Assembly: GCA_043228905.1 (NCBI GenBank)
Contig: JBHGNT010000018.1
Span: 6,200,001-6,264,000, forward strand
DNA: 64,000 nt
Direction: 5' to 3'
Origin: Azolla caroliniana
Taxonomy: Eukaryota; Polypodiophyta
Of the stretch, positions 32,668 through 43,190 are shown one piece after another. Position numbers and translations under genes: made by a program. Under the pieces are notes generated by a model. It had not been told where the DNA came from. It saw only the letters and a program-made list of their open reading frames with translations, and ran no database searches. Within the stretch, counting starts at the first letter, position 1. Each line of letters starts with the position of its first letter.

Positions 32668-33125
32668 TGTTACGGGCATGACCATAATTTATCCAATGAT
32701 AGTTTGTATCATAGGATTCTACACACAAGGATAAAATGTGAGGGTTTACTGAGATTGTAAAGAAGGGAGGATTACTTTTAATCCTAGCAATTGAGACAAC
32801 CCATAAGGGCCAAGTGTGAACTTACTTGGGAACCTTAGGTCTAGCTATAAATATAAGGCTTAGCTACCCTCATTAGACACATTATTAGACTACGTCAAGA
32901 CTATGACCTTGTGGTGAACTAACTGTTTTGGCGAGCATGTGCCAGTGCCAGGTACAACTTGATGCCATGGTGGTGGTATGGGACGTCGATCAGAGCTTGA
33001 GTCCGCCTCGATCCCTTCACTCAGGGGTGGTTGGGTGAATTAGCACCCTTCTTTCTCTCTCTTTCTCTCATCTATCTATCATTTACTTCTTTATTTCATG
33101 CTTACATTAGAAATAATCTCTAATA
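32668..33125 (+). repeat. 3' LTR of gypsy-2 (458 bp)
   Basis: TGTTACGGGCATGACCATAA to AATAATCTCTAATA, followed directly by GTATA. Confidence 0.9.
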
Positions 33126-33130
33126 GTATA

Positions 33131-34300
33131 ACCATAGGTTAGTTATGCTACATAGTCTTCAAAGATGGGGGGATCAATAATGAGCAACAAGATACCAGCT
33201 TTATTAATCTCACTATGGTAAAGGATTAAATGAGACACAAACCAATTGGGTGAAATTGAGAGAGAAAGAAGGCCAAGGGATTCCTCTATGTAGTGAAACT
33301 TGAAGTTGCACAATAAAAATTAAGATATTTTTCATACCATGCCGTCATATATAAGGAATCATGTAAAGATGCATATGTATACAATTATCCAATTGAACTT
33401 AGAAACCCTTGTTCCAATTATTGCAACATTAACTGTAAGGGTCAAGATCACCCGACCCACCAAACTGAGAATGAAGATCTCACCTCATTGGCTCTCCACA
33501 AAACCTTGAATGGATTAATTAATTATAACATCAACAAATTGATCTTGTGTTTGCACGACTACCCGTCTCGTAACTTAGATAGAGTTTATGGATTACTTTG
33601 CCACTTGATTTTCTATCAAAATTGAATGATCATATCTAGGAACATTCCACTTAAGATTGTATTTAAGTTGTAAAATATTTTATTGCAATGCCTTTTTTAA
33701 AACACGATTGTTGCCACTAACTATCTCATTCTTCATGCACCACCAATGACGAACCATCCTATTCTTCATGACTCGACAAACCATGTAATCCACACAAGCA
33801 TGTTATACTAACTAGAGGGTTAGATGACATAACACCACCCAAAGGAACCCCAATTATTATTCTACTCTTAGAGTCCTCTCATGTGGATAACAAGGCAAAT
33901 CAAATAAGTTCTCTTTGATGAATGCTTCCATTATGATTCCTTCTTGTCCATGAACTCCTACGCACACCTTGTAACGGTGCCACAAAGCACTTTATATATC
34001 GGTATACATGGTGGGACATTATCCCACACTTTAGCTTTAATCATCTCTTTGTTAAGCCACATGTACACGAGTCTATTTCCTTCCCAAAGTGTCATGAAAC
34101 AGATTGAAGTATGGCCCATGTTTTTGGTCCATATTACACTGGCAGGGTTTTGGCTATTTCACACTCGTCGAATGGCCACCAATGTTGGCCCGGGGGCAAG
34201 TTTCGGGCATGGTTGATAGGTGGGCTTTTCATGGGGTCTTTCAGGGTCGATAGTGGGTAGGTCATGGACATAATAGAAGAAACTATATACATACATATAT
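33131..34300. other. Intergenic upstream of UBP22, nothing recognised
   Basis: No convincing coding sequence or transposon end found. Confidence 0.35.
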
Positions 34301-34302
34301 CG

Positions 34303-34333
<31 letters not shown>

Positions 34334-34649
34334 GTTTCACTCCTCCTCCACTAACTAATGTATATATATAACATAATAAAACTAGAAGAAGAAGAAGAAG
34401 AAGAAGAAGAAAAAGAAGCGGAAGAGGAAGGAAAAACAGAGGAGAAGCAAACTGCTCTGCCAAATTCGGATCGTCGTTCCATTTGCCGTCATCGAAGCTG
34501 AAGACGGAAGAAACAGAAGAAACAGAAGAAACAGAAGAAGAAGAAGAAGAAGAAGAGGAGTAGGAGCTCCGATCGTGGGCTCTTGGTTCGGTTCTAATGC
34601 GCAGGAAGGCTAGGAACAGAGGAGGAGGGATCGAAGAAGAAGAAGAAGC

Positions 34650-34681
<32 letters not shown>

Positions 34682-34690
34682 GACGGAGAT
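34301..34690 (+). promoter_or_regulatory. Likely promoter and 5' UTR of UBP22
   Basis: A (GTAT)n run (34,306-34,332), a TATATATA box-like run (34,361-34,370), GAA/AGA-rich purine stretches (34,385-34,420; 34,505-34,558) and (ATC)n (34,651-34,680) precede the start codon. GAA-rich 5' UTRs are common in plant housekeeping genes. The transcription start cannot be fixed from sequence. Confidence 0.45.
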
Positions 34691-34923
34691 ATGGGAGACG
34701 CCCCTCTGATCTTTCGGGCAAAGAGACGCTCCTCTCGTCATGTGGTGGAAGAGGAGAAGGTTCAGGTGCTGGCAGTGCAGGGGCTCCCTGTATCTACCTC
34801 CTCCTCCACTCTCACCTACTGTCCTTGCGATCACGTGTTAGAATTCAGGCAGAAGCATGGGTTCAAAACTTTGCAGAAATGGATTGCCCAGGGAGGCGGC
34901 AGATGTCCTGGAGCTGCCCATAA
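34597..34923 (+). other. Upstream open reading frame overlapping the UBP22 start
   Basis: An ATG at 34,597 opens a 108-codon frame, different from the UBP22 frame, that passes over the UBP22 ATG (34,691) and ends at 34,923. It encodes an EEEEE-then-Ile-repeat stretch from the GAA and ATC microsatellites. If the mRNA starts upstream of 34,597 it could lower UBP22 translation. No sign that the peptide itself is conserved. Confidence 0.4.
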
Positions 34924-36872
34924 ATGTGTAATTTGTGGTCGGTATTCGGGCCGCCTTTACGCCTGCCTCTTATGTGCAGCTGTATGCTGTTGGGATCCTG
35001 TGTCCCTGTCCGTGACTGGGCCGGGGCCCCATGCCTTAGTTCATGCCCGTTCATACCCTGGACATCATCTTGCAATTGATGTGCAGCGGGCTGAGCTCTT
35101 CTGTTGCATCTGCAAAGACCAGGTTTACGATCCAGATCTCGACCAAGCTGTGCTTTGTGCTCAAGCATTATCATTAGCGGATGGCAGTTCACAGACACCA
35201 ATGATATTATCTCAAGAGAGCATGAAGAGCCCATGTGAACCTCATTTTACCAATAGTCCTTATGTGTCCAATGGATCACATATTCATCATAATGGACCAC
35301 AGACGAGAAGCAAGAAGCGAAAGCTCGAAGGTCAGAATCACCCATGTATGCCTTCTCCTGCTGGCCAATGCCTTGTGAAGAAGCGATTTGCAACTGCATT
35401 GGAATGTGATGATGATGATGATGATGATGATGATGGTCTTCTGGGGTTGCGTGGCCTGAACAACCTCGGAAATACTTGTTTCATGAACTCCATATTGCAA
35501 GCCCTTCTACATGCCCCGCCCATGAGAAGCTACTTTCTCAAGGGTCAGCATGATCGAACCATGTGTGGGGAGATCGTTTGCCTCAGATGTGAAATGGACA
35601 TCCTTTACTCCGCCGTTTACTCCGGTGATCGGTCACCCTACAGCCCTGCCCGATTCTTGTACAGGTTGTTATTTTGATCCTAGATCTAGTCATTATAGCT
35701 TGAACAATTTAATTGTTTTCAATGCTGGCTATTTAATGCTTTTTCCAATATTGTTGAGTGATGTAATGGTTTTATTTTGTCTTTGTGGAGCTAATTAATA
35801 CTTTTTTGGCATCATCAAGAGATCTAGTGATTTGTTTTCCTACATTGTATTCCATTTAATGGTTTCTTTGTGCTTTGGTAAGGCGATGTGTCATTGAGCT
35901 CACTTTTGTGAATGTTTTCTGTTGTCAGCTGGTGGCAGCATGCCGAGAATCTTTCGGGCTATAAGCAGCAGGATGCTCATGAGTTTTTCATCTCAATTAT
36001 CGATGGAATACACGGGAATGTAGATGCTAAAAAGAGGTAACTGATGGGGTTGGGTTTATCTTCTCATGTCTAACAAGGCAGTAATAATGGGTTGCGATGT
36101 CTTAACAAGAATTCTTATTTTTTGATGATTGATGTACTTGATATTTGTTGGCAGTGCAGGCAATGATGGGGAATGCGGATGCATTGCCCACCAATCTTTC
36201 TCTGGACTATTGCGATCTGATGTAACGTGCCTGGAATGTGGTTTTAGCTCAACTGCTTATGATCCATGCATTGATATTTCTTTGGACTTGGAACCTCTTG
36301 GATCTATTATCTCTAATGGAACTGGATCATGTTCAAACCATCATCAAATGGCCGCTCTGGATTGGACAACTTTGTATGGATGTCTTGACCGCTTCACGAG
36401 GTTAGAGAAATTGGGTTTGGATCAGAAGTTTTACTGTGAAAATTGTAAAATACCACAAGAATCTGTGAAGCAAATGTCCTTATGTAAGCTGCCCCAGGTC
36501 TTATGTCTTCATATCAAGAGGTTCGAGCATTCTCATGTCCGCAACATGTCTAGAAAAATTGATCGATATGTGCAATTTCCCTTCAATTTAGACATGGCCC
36601 CATATATGTCTTCCTGTATTGTGCGGTTACGGCATGGCAATAGGCTTGGGTTTTTCGATGGCGAGCAAACTGGCCCAGCTGAATACGAGCTTTTTGCAGT
36701 GGTTTCACACTCAGGAAAGCTGGACTCAGGTCATTACATCACTTATCTGCACCTGGGTCTATATTGGTATCGATGCAATGATTCATGGATCTCTCGGGTG
36801 AGCAATGACGTGGTGAGATCCACTCAGGCATATATGCTATATTATGTTCGAAAGGCTTTCACAAGTCACTAA
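34691..36872 (+). CDS. UBP22: Ubiquitin-specific protease 22-like, SAGA deubiquitinase (3 exons, 599 aa)
   Basis: Exons 34,691-35,664, 35,929-36,036 and 36,155-36,872 splice at GT/AG sites (introns of 264 and 118 bp, both phase 2) into a 599-aa protein. N-terminal ZnF-UBP domain (about 44-150): CPCDH, CVIC (79-82), CLLC (92-95), [23 protein letters not shown]. Then a variable linker with a basic RSKKRKLE and a nine-Asp run from (GAT)n. USP catalytic domain: [13 protein letters not shown] with the nucleophile Cys at 263, QQDAHEFF encoded by exon 2, two CxxC pairs in exon 3 (CLEC, CENC) that form the USP zinc ribbon, LHIKRFEH, catalytic His 554 in SGHYITYL and Asn-Asp 569-570 in CNDSWIS. In plants and yeast (Ubp8) this protein removes ubiquitin from histone H2B within the SAGA module, in the nucleus; that role is family knowledge. 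Length is slightly above what I recall for Arabidopsis UBP22, mainly from the linker. All catalytic and zinc residues are present. Confidence 0.93.
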
Positions 36873-37347
36873 AGGATGGGTTGATGAATGGCTCTTCACC
36901 AACCTTTGATTCTGTAAACGTACACGCATCAGCATTCATCGGAGCTGAATAGATGATTACAGATCGCATCCCTCAAAATATGGTATATCAAATGAGTATA
37001 TATGTTGAGGAAAATACAATTTTGGTAGTGATAGTTATCATATGACCACACAAAACATAGGCTCATGTAAGATCTACAAATGGGCGTAACAAAAGGTGTT
37101 AGTTCCCTGATTGCAGGCATAGATGCTTTTAGAGAGTATGGAGTTTTGGGTTGTACATTCTATTCTTTGTAAAAGCCACAAGGTGACAAAATTTTCCTTC
37201 TCTAAACCAGGCAAATAAAATTGCTTCATATTTGTCATTCATTCGCTATGGTTGACATTCAATGGATTCAATAGCATAAATATGGTGGTGTACATTAGGC
37301 TAAGTGTTGTTTAATCTTGTTGAAGTTGCTTTATATTGAGGTCATAT

Positions 37348-37404
37348 ACATTCATGGGTAAAGCATATATGTAATATAGATATATATGCTTTTACCCAAG
37401 AATG
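37348..37404. repeat. Imperfect inverted repeat (hairpin)
   Basis: Arms ACATTCATGGGTAAAGCATA.. (from 37,348) and ..TATGCTTTTACCCAAGAATGT (to 37,404) pair over about 23 bases with one mismatch and one bulge, loop about 10 bases. Confidence 0.7.
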
Positions 37405-38072
37405 TGCATGTGGTTATTGTATGCGAGAACATTTATGAGGTAATGCTTCCTTATCATTGAATGTAACGTTGGAACATGCTGATTGTTGCTCACCTTAAAG
37501 TTACTTATGATTTTGAATATCAATATTTTCTTTGTGATTTTGATTACCTATCCGAATTGCAATAAATGGAAGCAAGCGGTTTGAGTTAACATACATGGAG
37601 CAACTCATTTCAATGTTTGGCCCTCTCACCTTGCCGTGCTTGTCAATTTGGAATGGCTTTCGTAGGACACTGTGCATGATTTGATTTTGAAGAATCCCTT
37701 CAAGGTATACTAACTTTGAAGGATTCCAAATGGGGATGTAATGATAAATGATGGTATGTGAAAAATAAATATTATTTGTTTGCTCCATTGTGGAACCAAA
37801 CTCATTGGACCAAACATTGATAAAAGTTAAAAAGCTTAATTTTTCATACCAGCTTTCACTTTCTTTCTTACTTTTTTTCCAAAAAAATATTGCTTCGCAA
37901 TAGTTAGCAACAAGATTGTGGCGTGCTTTGTAACAAGTGTTGGTTCCATACTCATGGTGGATTCTTGAGGATAGAACTATGAATGGATAATGGTTTGTTT
38001 TGAGACAAATTGAATAGTGAAGCTATGACTTCATGATTTAATCAAATTTAGTTTGGTTTGGTTTAGGTTCAT

Positions 38073-38331
38073 AAATTTGTAAATGGTTTGGGTTGGCATG
38101 GGGGTTTACAGGTTTGATTTGAGCTATTATTAGCTTAATGGTTTGGGAGGACATTTTTGAAATTTTATTAATATAAGAATTAACATTATAAATTATAATT
38201 AAAAATTTGTAAATGGTTTGGGTTGGCTTGGGGGTTTACAAGTTTGATTTGAGCTATTATTAGCTTAGTGGTTTGGGAGGACATTTTGAAATTTTATTAA
38301 TATAAGAATTAACATTATAAATTATAATTAA
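38073..38331 (+). repeat. 130-bp tandem duplication
   Basis: Copies start at 38,073 and 38,203 with AAATTTGTAAATGGTTTGGG and end with ATTATAATTAAA. They differ at only a handful of positions, so the duplication is recent. Confidence 0.9.
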
Positions 38332-39399
38332 AAATTAAGTGTATAGTTTGTAATAATTTTGTTTGAGCCAAAATCAAACTACGAATCTATGGTTTAATGG
38401 CTTAATACTTTGCATATCTCTTGTGCTGTTTATTTTGAGCTTGAAAATCCATGAAATAGTTTTGGTTGGTTGAAACCAAATTGAATCAAAACGACTCTAT
38501 TATTAGATGGAAACATAATTGATGATGCTAACACAAATTTTTGTTTCTTTGCTCAATAGAATCAAACAATGAAATTAGCAACAATGCTTAAAGTTTCATG
38601 TTAGCTTCACCTTCGCTTTAGGGTTTGACATTTTTAAACCCTTTATTGCATGGTTGGGTAGTGCACAAAGTTTGGAGGTGTTTTTGATCATATACCGAGT
38701 TTTTACTTGACAATTAGGAACTAGAATTGGATTGCAATACTTTATGTATTGATGTTAAATGTATGGAAATACTTGAGTATATAAATTGTCTACCATAGTG
38801 CAAGACAAATATATTTGTGAAAGGACTAAAAAAGAACACCCTATAATGGGGAAGAAAACTGTGAAAATCTATATCACTTTGGTTCCAGGCTCTACATGTT
38901 GCTAGCAACAACATACATTTTTTGACAGCAAACATTGGAACTCATCGGCAAAGTTGTATTCAAATTGCAGGGAGAGGCATTATGTGACATATGACGCTAT
39001 CAATTTGCATCAAAATAGAAGAGATGCTGAGCAATATAGGTGGCATAGACTACTTTGATAAAGCCCAAAAATCCATATTCAGTTTGTAAAAAGATGGGGT
39101 TTTTTGAACCCGGTGTTGTTGAGACTGTTGAAGCTACACGAGCGTTCAATACTTCTCTAGTTAATTATGTTGCAATTTTCTTTGTAATAGTGGACTATTT
39201 TGTATATTGCCCTGGGCCATTTTATGTTAATACCAATGGAGGATATTTTTATAGGTAAAAAATGAACACCCTATATATATATATATATATATAACTAAGA
39301 TGGTTGAACCAATGTTACAAAAGATAAAGCTTCAAAATGGGGCAATATTAGAATACAACAAGGAAGCCTTCAAGAAAGTGGGAAAGCAGATGAAGAGTG

Positions 39400-39597
39400 T
39401 GCACAATATGCAAGGGAATCCACCATGAAATGGTTGGAGTTGGTGCATTCTATTGTGTGTAGGTGAATGCCTATTCGCTTGTCAAGCCAAGTGCAAGTCT
39501 TCATGAAATTTGTCTGTGGTGCCTCGACAACATACACACTAAAGACCAAAGACAAGGCCTTTACAAAATTCAAGGTATAGTTGGATGTGGTGGAGAC
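39400..39597 (+). pseudogene. Copia integrase relic, left part
   Basis: Decayed integrase coding sequence with WLELVHSIV, FMKFV and YTLKTKDKAFTKFKV, reading up to the 8-bp target duplication. The frame resumes right of the inserted element at 43,369. Confidence 0.65.
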
Positions 39598-39987
39598 TAG
39601 GGATCGGCAACGGCTCGGCTCAAGCCTAAACCGTTTGGCTTAGCCGGCTTGAAAATGGCTTAGCGGCTCAGCTCGGTTTAGGCTTGAACTTGCCTTAACG
39701 GTTTGAGCTCGGCTCGGCTTGCTCAAGCCGGCTAAACCGTTTAAGCCGTTTATGAACTTTACAGAAAGAAAGAAAGAAAGAAAGATATATTAACGTCTTC
39801 TAAGGCCAAAATTGGCCCATGAGACAAATGGTGTACAACAAAAATGGGATATTTACCCATTCATCGAAAGTAAAAATAAAAATAAGATAAAATAGAGTTT
39901 AAGCTAAATAGTTCTAAGAAAACAACAAACATGTTCTATATAAAAAACATGTTCTACAATGAGAATGATTCTATACTAGGCCTAATT

Positions 39988-42123
39988 TCATTTCCATCCA
40001 AGTCTCTCGAAGAGAAGCGGGGGGTCAAAGGGTTGCCATGATGTGGATGTGGCCCGTGGTCCCCATGTAAGAGGTACCCCAACCATAGCTTCGAGTCGGC
40101 GTAGCTCACGTTCCCTTATTTTCTTAATCTTTTCTACTCCACGTTGACTTGTGTTGAAGCCCAACATCCGAGGACGTTTGGTTGCTCTTTGTATTTCTGC
40201 TTCCTCAAGGGAGAGGCCGAGCGGCATAAGTGTATCCACATTCATCGTCTCCCCATGTTCCTGAAAAATTACACTAGGTACATGTTGATGAGTAGTAAAA
40301 GGGTTATGATTAACACTTTGTAATTTATCCTCCCTATGTTGTTTTAGCTCTAAGATATACCTACCTAGTCTCTTTACACTCGGGGTATCTAATAGTTTGG
40401 AGAGGGTGGGAGAGGGTCCTAGTATGTCTTGGTATTCCGCCCGTATCTCGGCATAAGTTGGGCACTTGCATGTGAAGTGATACTCATCCTCTATCTCTAT
40501 GTGGCATAACCTACATAGCCTTTCCTCTCTAGGGACTCTATTAGCTCGACCATTCTCAATCTCAAGTTGGTGAGATGATATCCTAAGTTGTCCAATGGCC
40601 ACCCTTAGTGCATTTGATAAGAAAGTATCTAGGTATCTTGGTCGTGTAATAAACCCTAACTTAGAGAAGTGCAAGAAGTGGTCCTTATAGTACACCATTT
40701 TAGATGGGAGTGGCTCTCGTGGGGTGATCCATTTGTATCGAGTGTAGATTTGCCATATGTCTTGGCGTATCACTTTATTACGATCTTCACGAGAGATTAA
40801 AGTTTGATCAGTCCCATGGTTGTACTTAAGGGGAGGTAGGTTATTAATGTCTATGCCATTTGCAAATAACCAACTCACCACAATGCTATACCAAGAGTTG
40901 GTGTCTCCAGACACATGTAAGGATCGGGATGCCTCAAAGGCTCGACGGGATATCCTATCTTGTGGTTGACTATGTATCCGATGAATAAAAGCTACCACTT
41001 GAAAGAGTGCTTCTACTAACATCGGGGGTAGGCTAAACTCCGCTCTAATAATGTCATGTGGTACTGTCGATTTGCTTCGGAGTTGACGTGATAACATCAC
41101 CACTAAAGGTCTCTCCAATTGCGTCCACATGAAAGATGGTAGACCTGGAGCCCATACTACTGATGCATACATGAGGGACGGGGTCACTAATGAGTCGAAA
41201 AGCCATCCCTTAGTCCGTGGCTCTTGAAAGTATGCTTGGTGGCATTGTCTCTCTAAGAGTGAGAGGGATGCATATCCTCTCGTTAGCCTATCTTTGGCTG
41301 CCTGGGTCATCGAGAATTTACCTGAGCGAGCACTAAAAGTGACTCCCAAGTATACATAAGATCCCACCACCTCAACTAGTTTATGAGAGAGGATGAGGTG
41401 ACATTTACTCCTAACTCTGGACGATGTATGAAAGATAAGGACTTTAGTTTTCGCTAGATTCACTACCAGTCCTCGTTGTGTACAAAAGTCATCTAGGGCA
41501 TTAAGATGCTTTTGTAGGTCGTGTTCCGACTCCGAGAGCAAGACAATGTCGTCTGCGTAGAGTAAGAGACTAACTTGCGTATCCCCAATAGCCACTCCTT
41601 TGCCTCCCTTACGAGCAATAAAATCAGTGATCTCATCAATGTAGATCCCAAAAAGAGTCGGTGATAGGGGGCAACCCTGTTTTACACCAATGGTGCTAGT
41701 GAAACAATCGGATAGGCCACCTGGGCATCTTACGCGCCCATAGACTTGCTCATATAGGGCATAAATGGCCCAAATCATGTCATTTGGTATCTCCAGGCTC
41801 TTAAGTCTATCAAACAACCTCTCCCTAGGAACTGTATCAAAGGCTTTGCGAAAGTCCACAAAGCAACAATATAGTTTCTTCTTACGAGCCTTTGTTTGGT
41901 CAATTAAGCACCTAAGTGTAAAGATGTGGTCAATAGTGGAGAAGGCTCGTCTAAAGCCAGCCTGCTCAGGTGCTCGAAGACTTAATGTTTCCATATAATC
42001 ACTGAGCTCCGCTTCCATTACTGCACCATATAGTTTAGCAAGCGTATGACCTATCATAATGGTCCTATATGTATTTGGGTCCATTGGGTCCCCTCCTTTA
42101 TGTATAGGGGCCACAGTGTTCAT
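39988..42123 (-). CDS. Non-LTR retrotransposon reverse transcriptase, 711-codon open frame
   Basis: A LINE-type reverse transcriptase. Visible parts: IHKGGDPMDPNTYRTIMI and APEQAGFRRAFSTIDHIF near the N-terminus; CCFVDFRKAFDTVPRERLF (RT motif A with the catalytic Asp); GVKQGCPLSPTLFGIYIDEI (motif B); LLLYADDIVLLSE (motif C, YADD); a thumb region; a C-terminal CRLCHIEIEDEYHFTCKC zinc knuckle (CX2CX8HX3C) and a basic tail. The frame is open upstream of the ATG through FNRALAEGFPPQWA into a 29-bp repeat, so the natural protein was longer and the endonuclease domain is lost. No stop in 711 codons despite lying in old DNA. It could be a nested 5'-truncated LINE or cargo of the TIR element. It differs from the LINE relic at 25.7-27.4 kb. 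Confidence 0.85.
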   Translation of the reverse strand: MNTVAPIHKGGDPMDPNTYRTIMIGHTLAKLYGAVMEAELSDYMETLSLRAPEQAGFRRAFSTIDHIFTLRCLIDQTKARKKKLYCCFVDFRKAFDTVPRERLFDRLKSLEIPNDMIWAIYALYEQVYGRVRCPGGLSDCFTSTIGVKQGCPLSPTLFGIYIDEITDFIARKGGKGVAIGDTQVSLLLYADDIVLLSESEHDLQKHLNALDDFCTQRGLVVNLAKTKVLIFHTSSRVRSKCHLILSHKLVEVVGSYVYLGVTFSARSGKFSMTQAAKDRLTRGYASLSLLERQCHQAYFQEPRTKGWLFDSLVTPSLMYASVVWAPGLPSFMWTQLERPLVVMLSRQLRSKSTVPHDIIRAEFSLPPMLVEALFQVVAFIHRIHSQPQDRISRRAFEASRSLHVSGDTNSWYSIVVSWLFANGIDINNLPPLKYNHGTDQTLISREDRNKVIRQDIWQIYTRYKWITPREPLPSKMVYYKDHFLHFSKLGFITRPRYLDTFLSNALRVAIGQLRISSHQLEIENGRANRVPREERLCRLCHIEIEDEYHFTCKCPTYAEIRAEYQDILGPSPTLSKLLDTPSVKRLGRYILELKQHREDKLQSVNHNPFTTHQHVPSVIFQEHGETMNVDTLMPLGLSLEEAEIQRATKRPRMLGFNTSQRGVEKIKKIRERELRRLEAMVGVPLTWGPRATSTSWQPFDPPLLFERLGWK

Positions 42124-42148
42124 GGCCCATTGTGGTGGAAAACCCTCG

Positions 42149-42233
42149 GCGAGGGCGCGGTTGAAGATTAGAGTGCGGCGAGGGCGCGGTTGAAGATTAG
42201 AGTGCGGCGAGGGCGCGGTTGAAGATTAGAGTG
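42149..42233 (-). repeat. 29-bp tandem repeat, nearly 3 copies
   Basis: Unit GCGAGGGCGCGGTTGAAGAT plus TAGAGTGCG at 42,149, 42,178 and 42,207. It duplicates the coding words upstream of the RT start. Confidence 0.9.
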
Positions 42234-42245
42234 ACAACAGATAAG

Positions 42246-42248
<3 letters not shown>

Positions 42249-42299
<51 letters not shown>

Positions 42300-42432
42300 G
42301 GGAGACTAAACAGACGATGGGAGAGAGAGAGAGAGAGTGAGGGAGGGAGAACTACACAGACGTGGAGAGAGAGAGAGAGAGAGACTACAGAGACGAGGAG
42401 AGAGAGAGAGAGGGAGGGAGACAACATATAAG

Positions 42433-42463
<31 letters not shown>

Positions 42464-43190
42464 TGAGGGAGACTAAACAGACAATGGGAGAGAGAGAGAG
42501 AATGAGGGAGGGAGAACTACATAGACGTGGAGAGAGAGAGAGAGAGAGACTACAGAGACGAGGAGAGAGAGAGAGAGGGAGGGAGACAACATATAAGGGG
42601 AGAGAGAGAGAGAGACTACACAGAGGGGAGAGAGAGAGAGAGAGAGACTACACAAAGGGGAGAGAGAGAGAGAGAGAGACTACACAAAGGGGAGAGAGAG
42701 AGAGAGAGAGACCAAGTGGACGTGGAGAGAGAGAGAGAGAGACTGCAGAGACGAGGAGAGAGAGAGGGAGGGAGGGAGACAACATATAAGGGGAGAGAGA
42801 GAGAGAGACTACACAGAGGGGAGAGAGAGAGAGAGAGAGAGAGACCAAGTGGTCATGGGTGCAACCCCTACATTTCACAGTGGCATCCAATGAAATAGAG
42901 ATATGAAGTATATAATTGAGAGGTGAGGAAATTGGGTTTCGAACCCAAGACACGGTGCTTGTAGTGTTATTGACTTACCACTAGGGTAAGCTAATTACGA
43001 AAAAAGAGAGAGAGAGAGAGACTACACAGGGGAGAGAGAGAGAGAGAGAGAGAGTACACAAAGGGGAGAGAGAGAGGGAGAGGGAGAGAGTCAGAGACCA
43101 CAGACGTGAGAGAGAGTGGGAGGGAGAGCTTGTACAATGTATAGTATATAGTATATAGTATATAGTATATAGTGGATCATCTGAGAGAGA
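42249..43190 (+). repeat. GA satellite with higher-order repeat
   Basis: (GA)n runs are separated by short fixed words (ACTAAACAGACRATGGG, AACTACAYAGACGTGG, ACTACAGAGACGAGG, ACAACATATAAGGGG). The set recurs at about 167 bases (for example 42,313 and 42,480), then in shuffled form to 42,800. A SINE interrupts it at about 42,845-42,990. Confidence 0.9.
42850..42990 (-). repeat. tRNA-derived SINE
   Basis: Minus strand reads CTTACCCTAGTGGTAAG (A-box region, 42,974-42,990) and TCTTGGGTTCGAAACCC (B-box, 42,934-42,950), at normal tRNA distance, followed by an unrelated body to about 42,850. It sits within GA repeats on both sides. Confidence 0.7.

Larger units (their letters stand above)
30127..33125 (+). 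mobile_element. gypsy-2: internally deleted copy of the gypsy-1 family
   Basis: Bounded by the 5-bp TSD GTATA at 30,122-30,126 and 33,126-33,130. The 5' LTR (30,127-30,396) lacks about 190 bases of its middle, and the 3' LTR (32,668-33,125) is full length. The internal region begins in the RT domain, so PBS, gag, protease and the first part of RT are gone. Confidence 0.9.
36873..39399. other. UBP22 3' UTR and AT-rich intergenic DNA
   Basis: A possible polyadenylation signal AATAAA lies at 37,214-37,219. Further on are a hairpin (37,348-37,404), a 130-bp tandem duplication (38,073-38,331) and an (AT)n run (39,272-39,293). No second gene is seen. Confidence 0.45.

Noticed and set aside
33131-34300. 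A second host gene upstream of UBP22
   Set aside because: Short frames such as 33,944-34,216 show no domain or splice pattern.
34134-34721. 195-codon open frame on the minus strand over the UBP22 upstream region
   Set aside because: It is made of microsatellite translation (runs of Met, Ser, Leu) antisense to the UBP22 5' region, with no domain.
42337-42953. Several 76-150 codon frames of Arg-Glu or Ser-Leu repeats
   Set aside because: They arise from translating the GA satellite and have no independent support.
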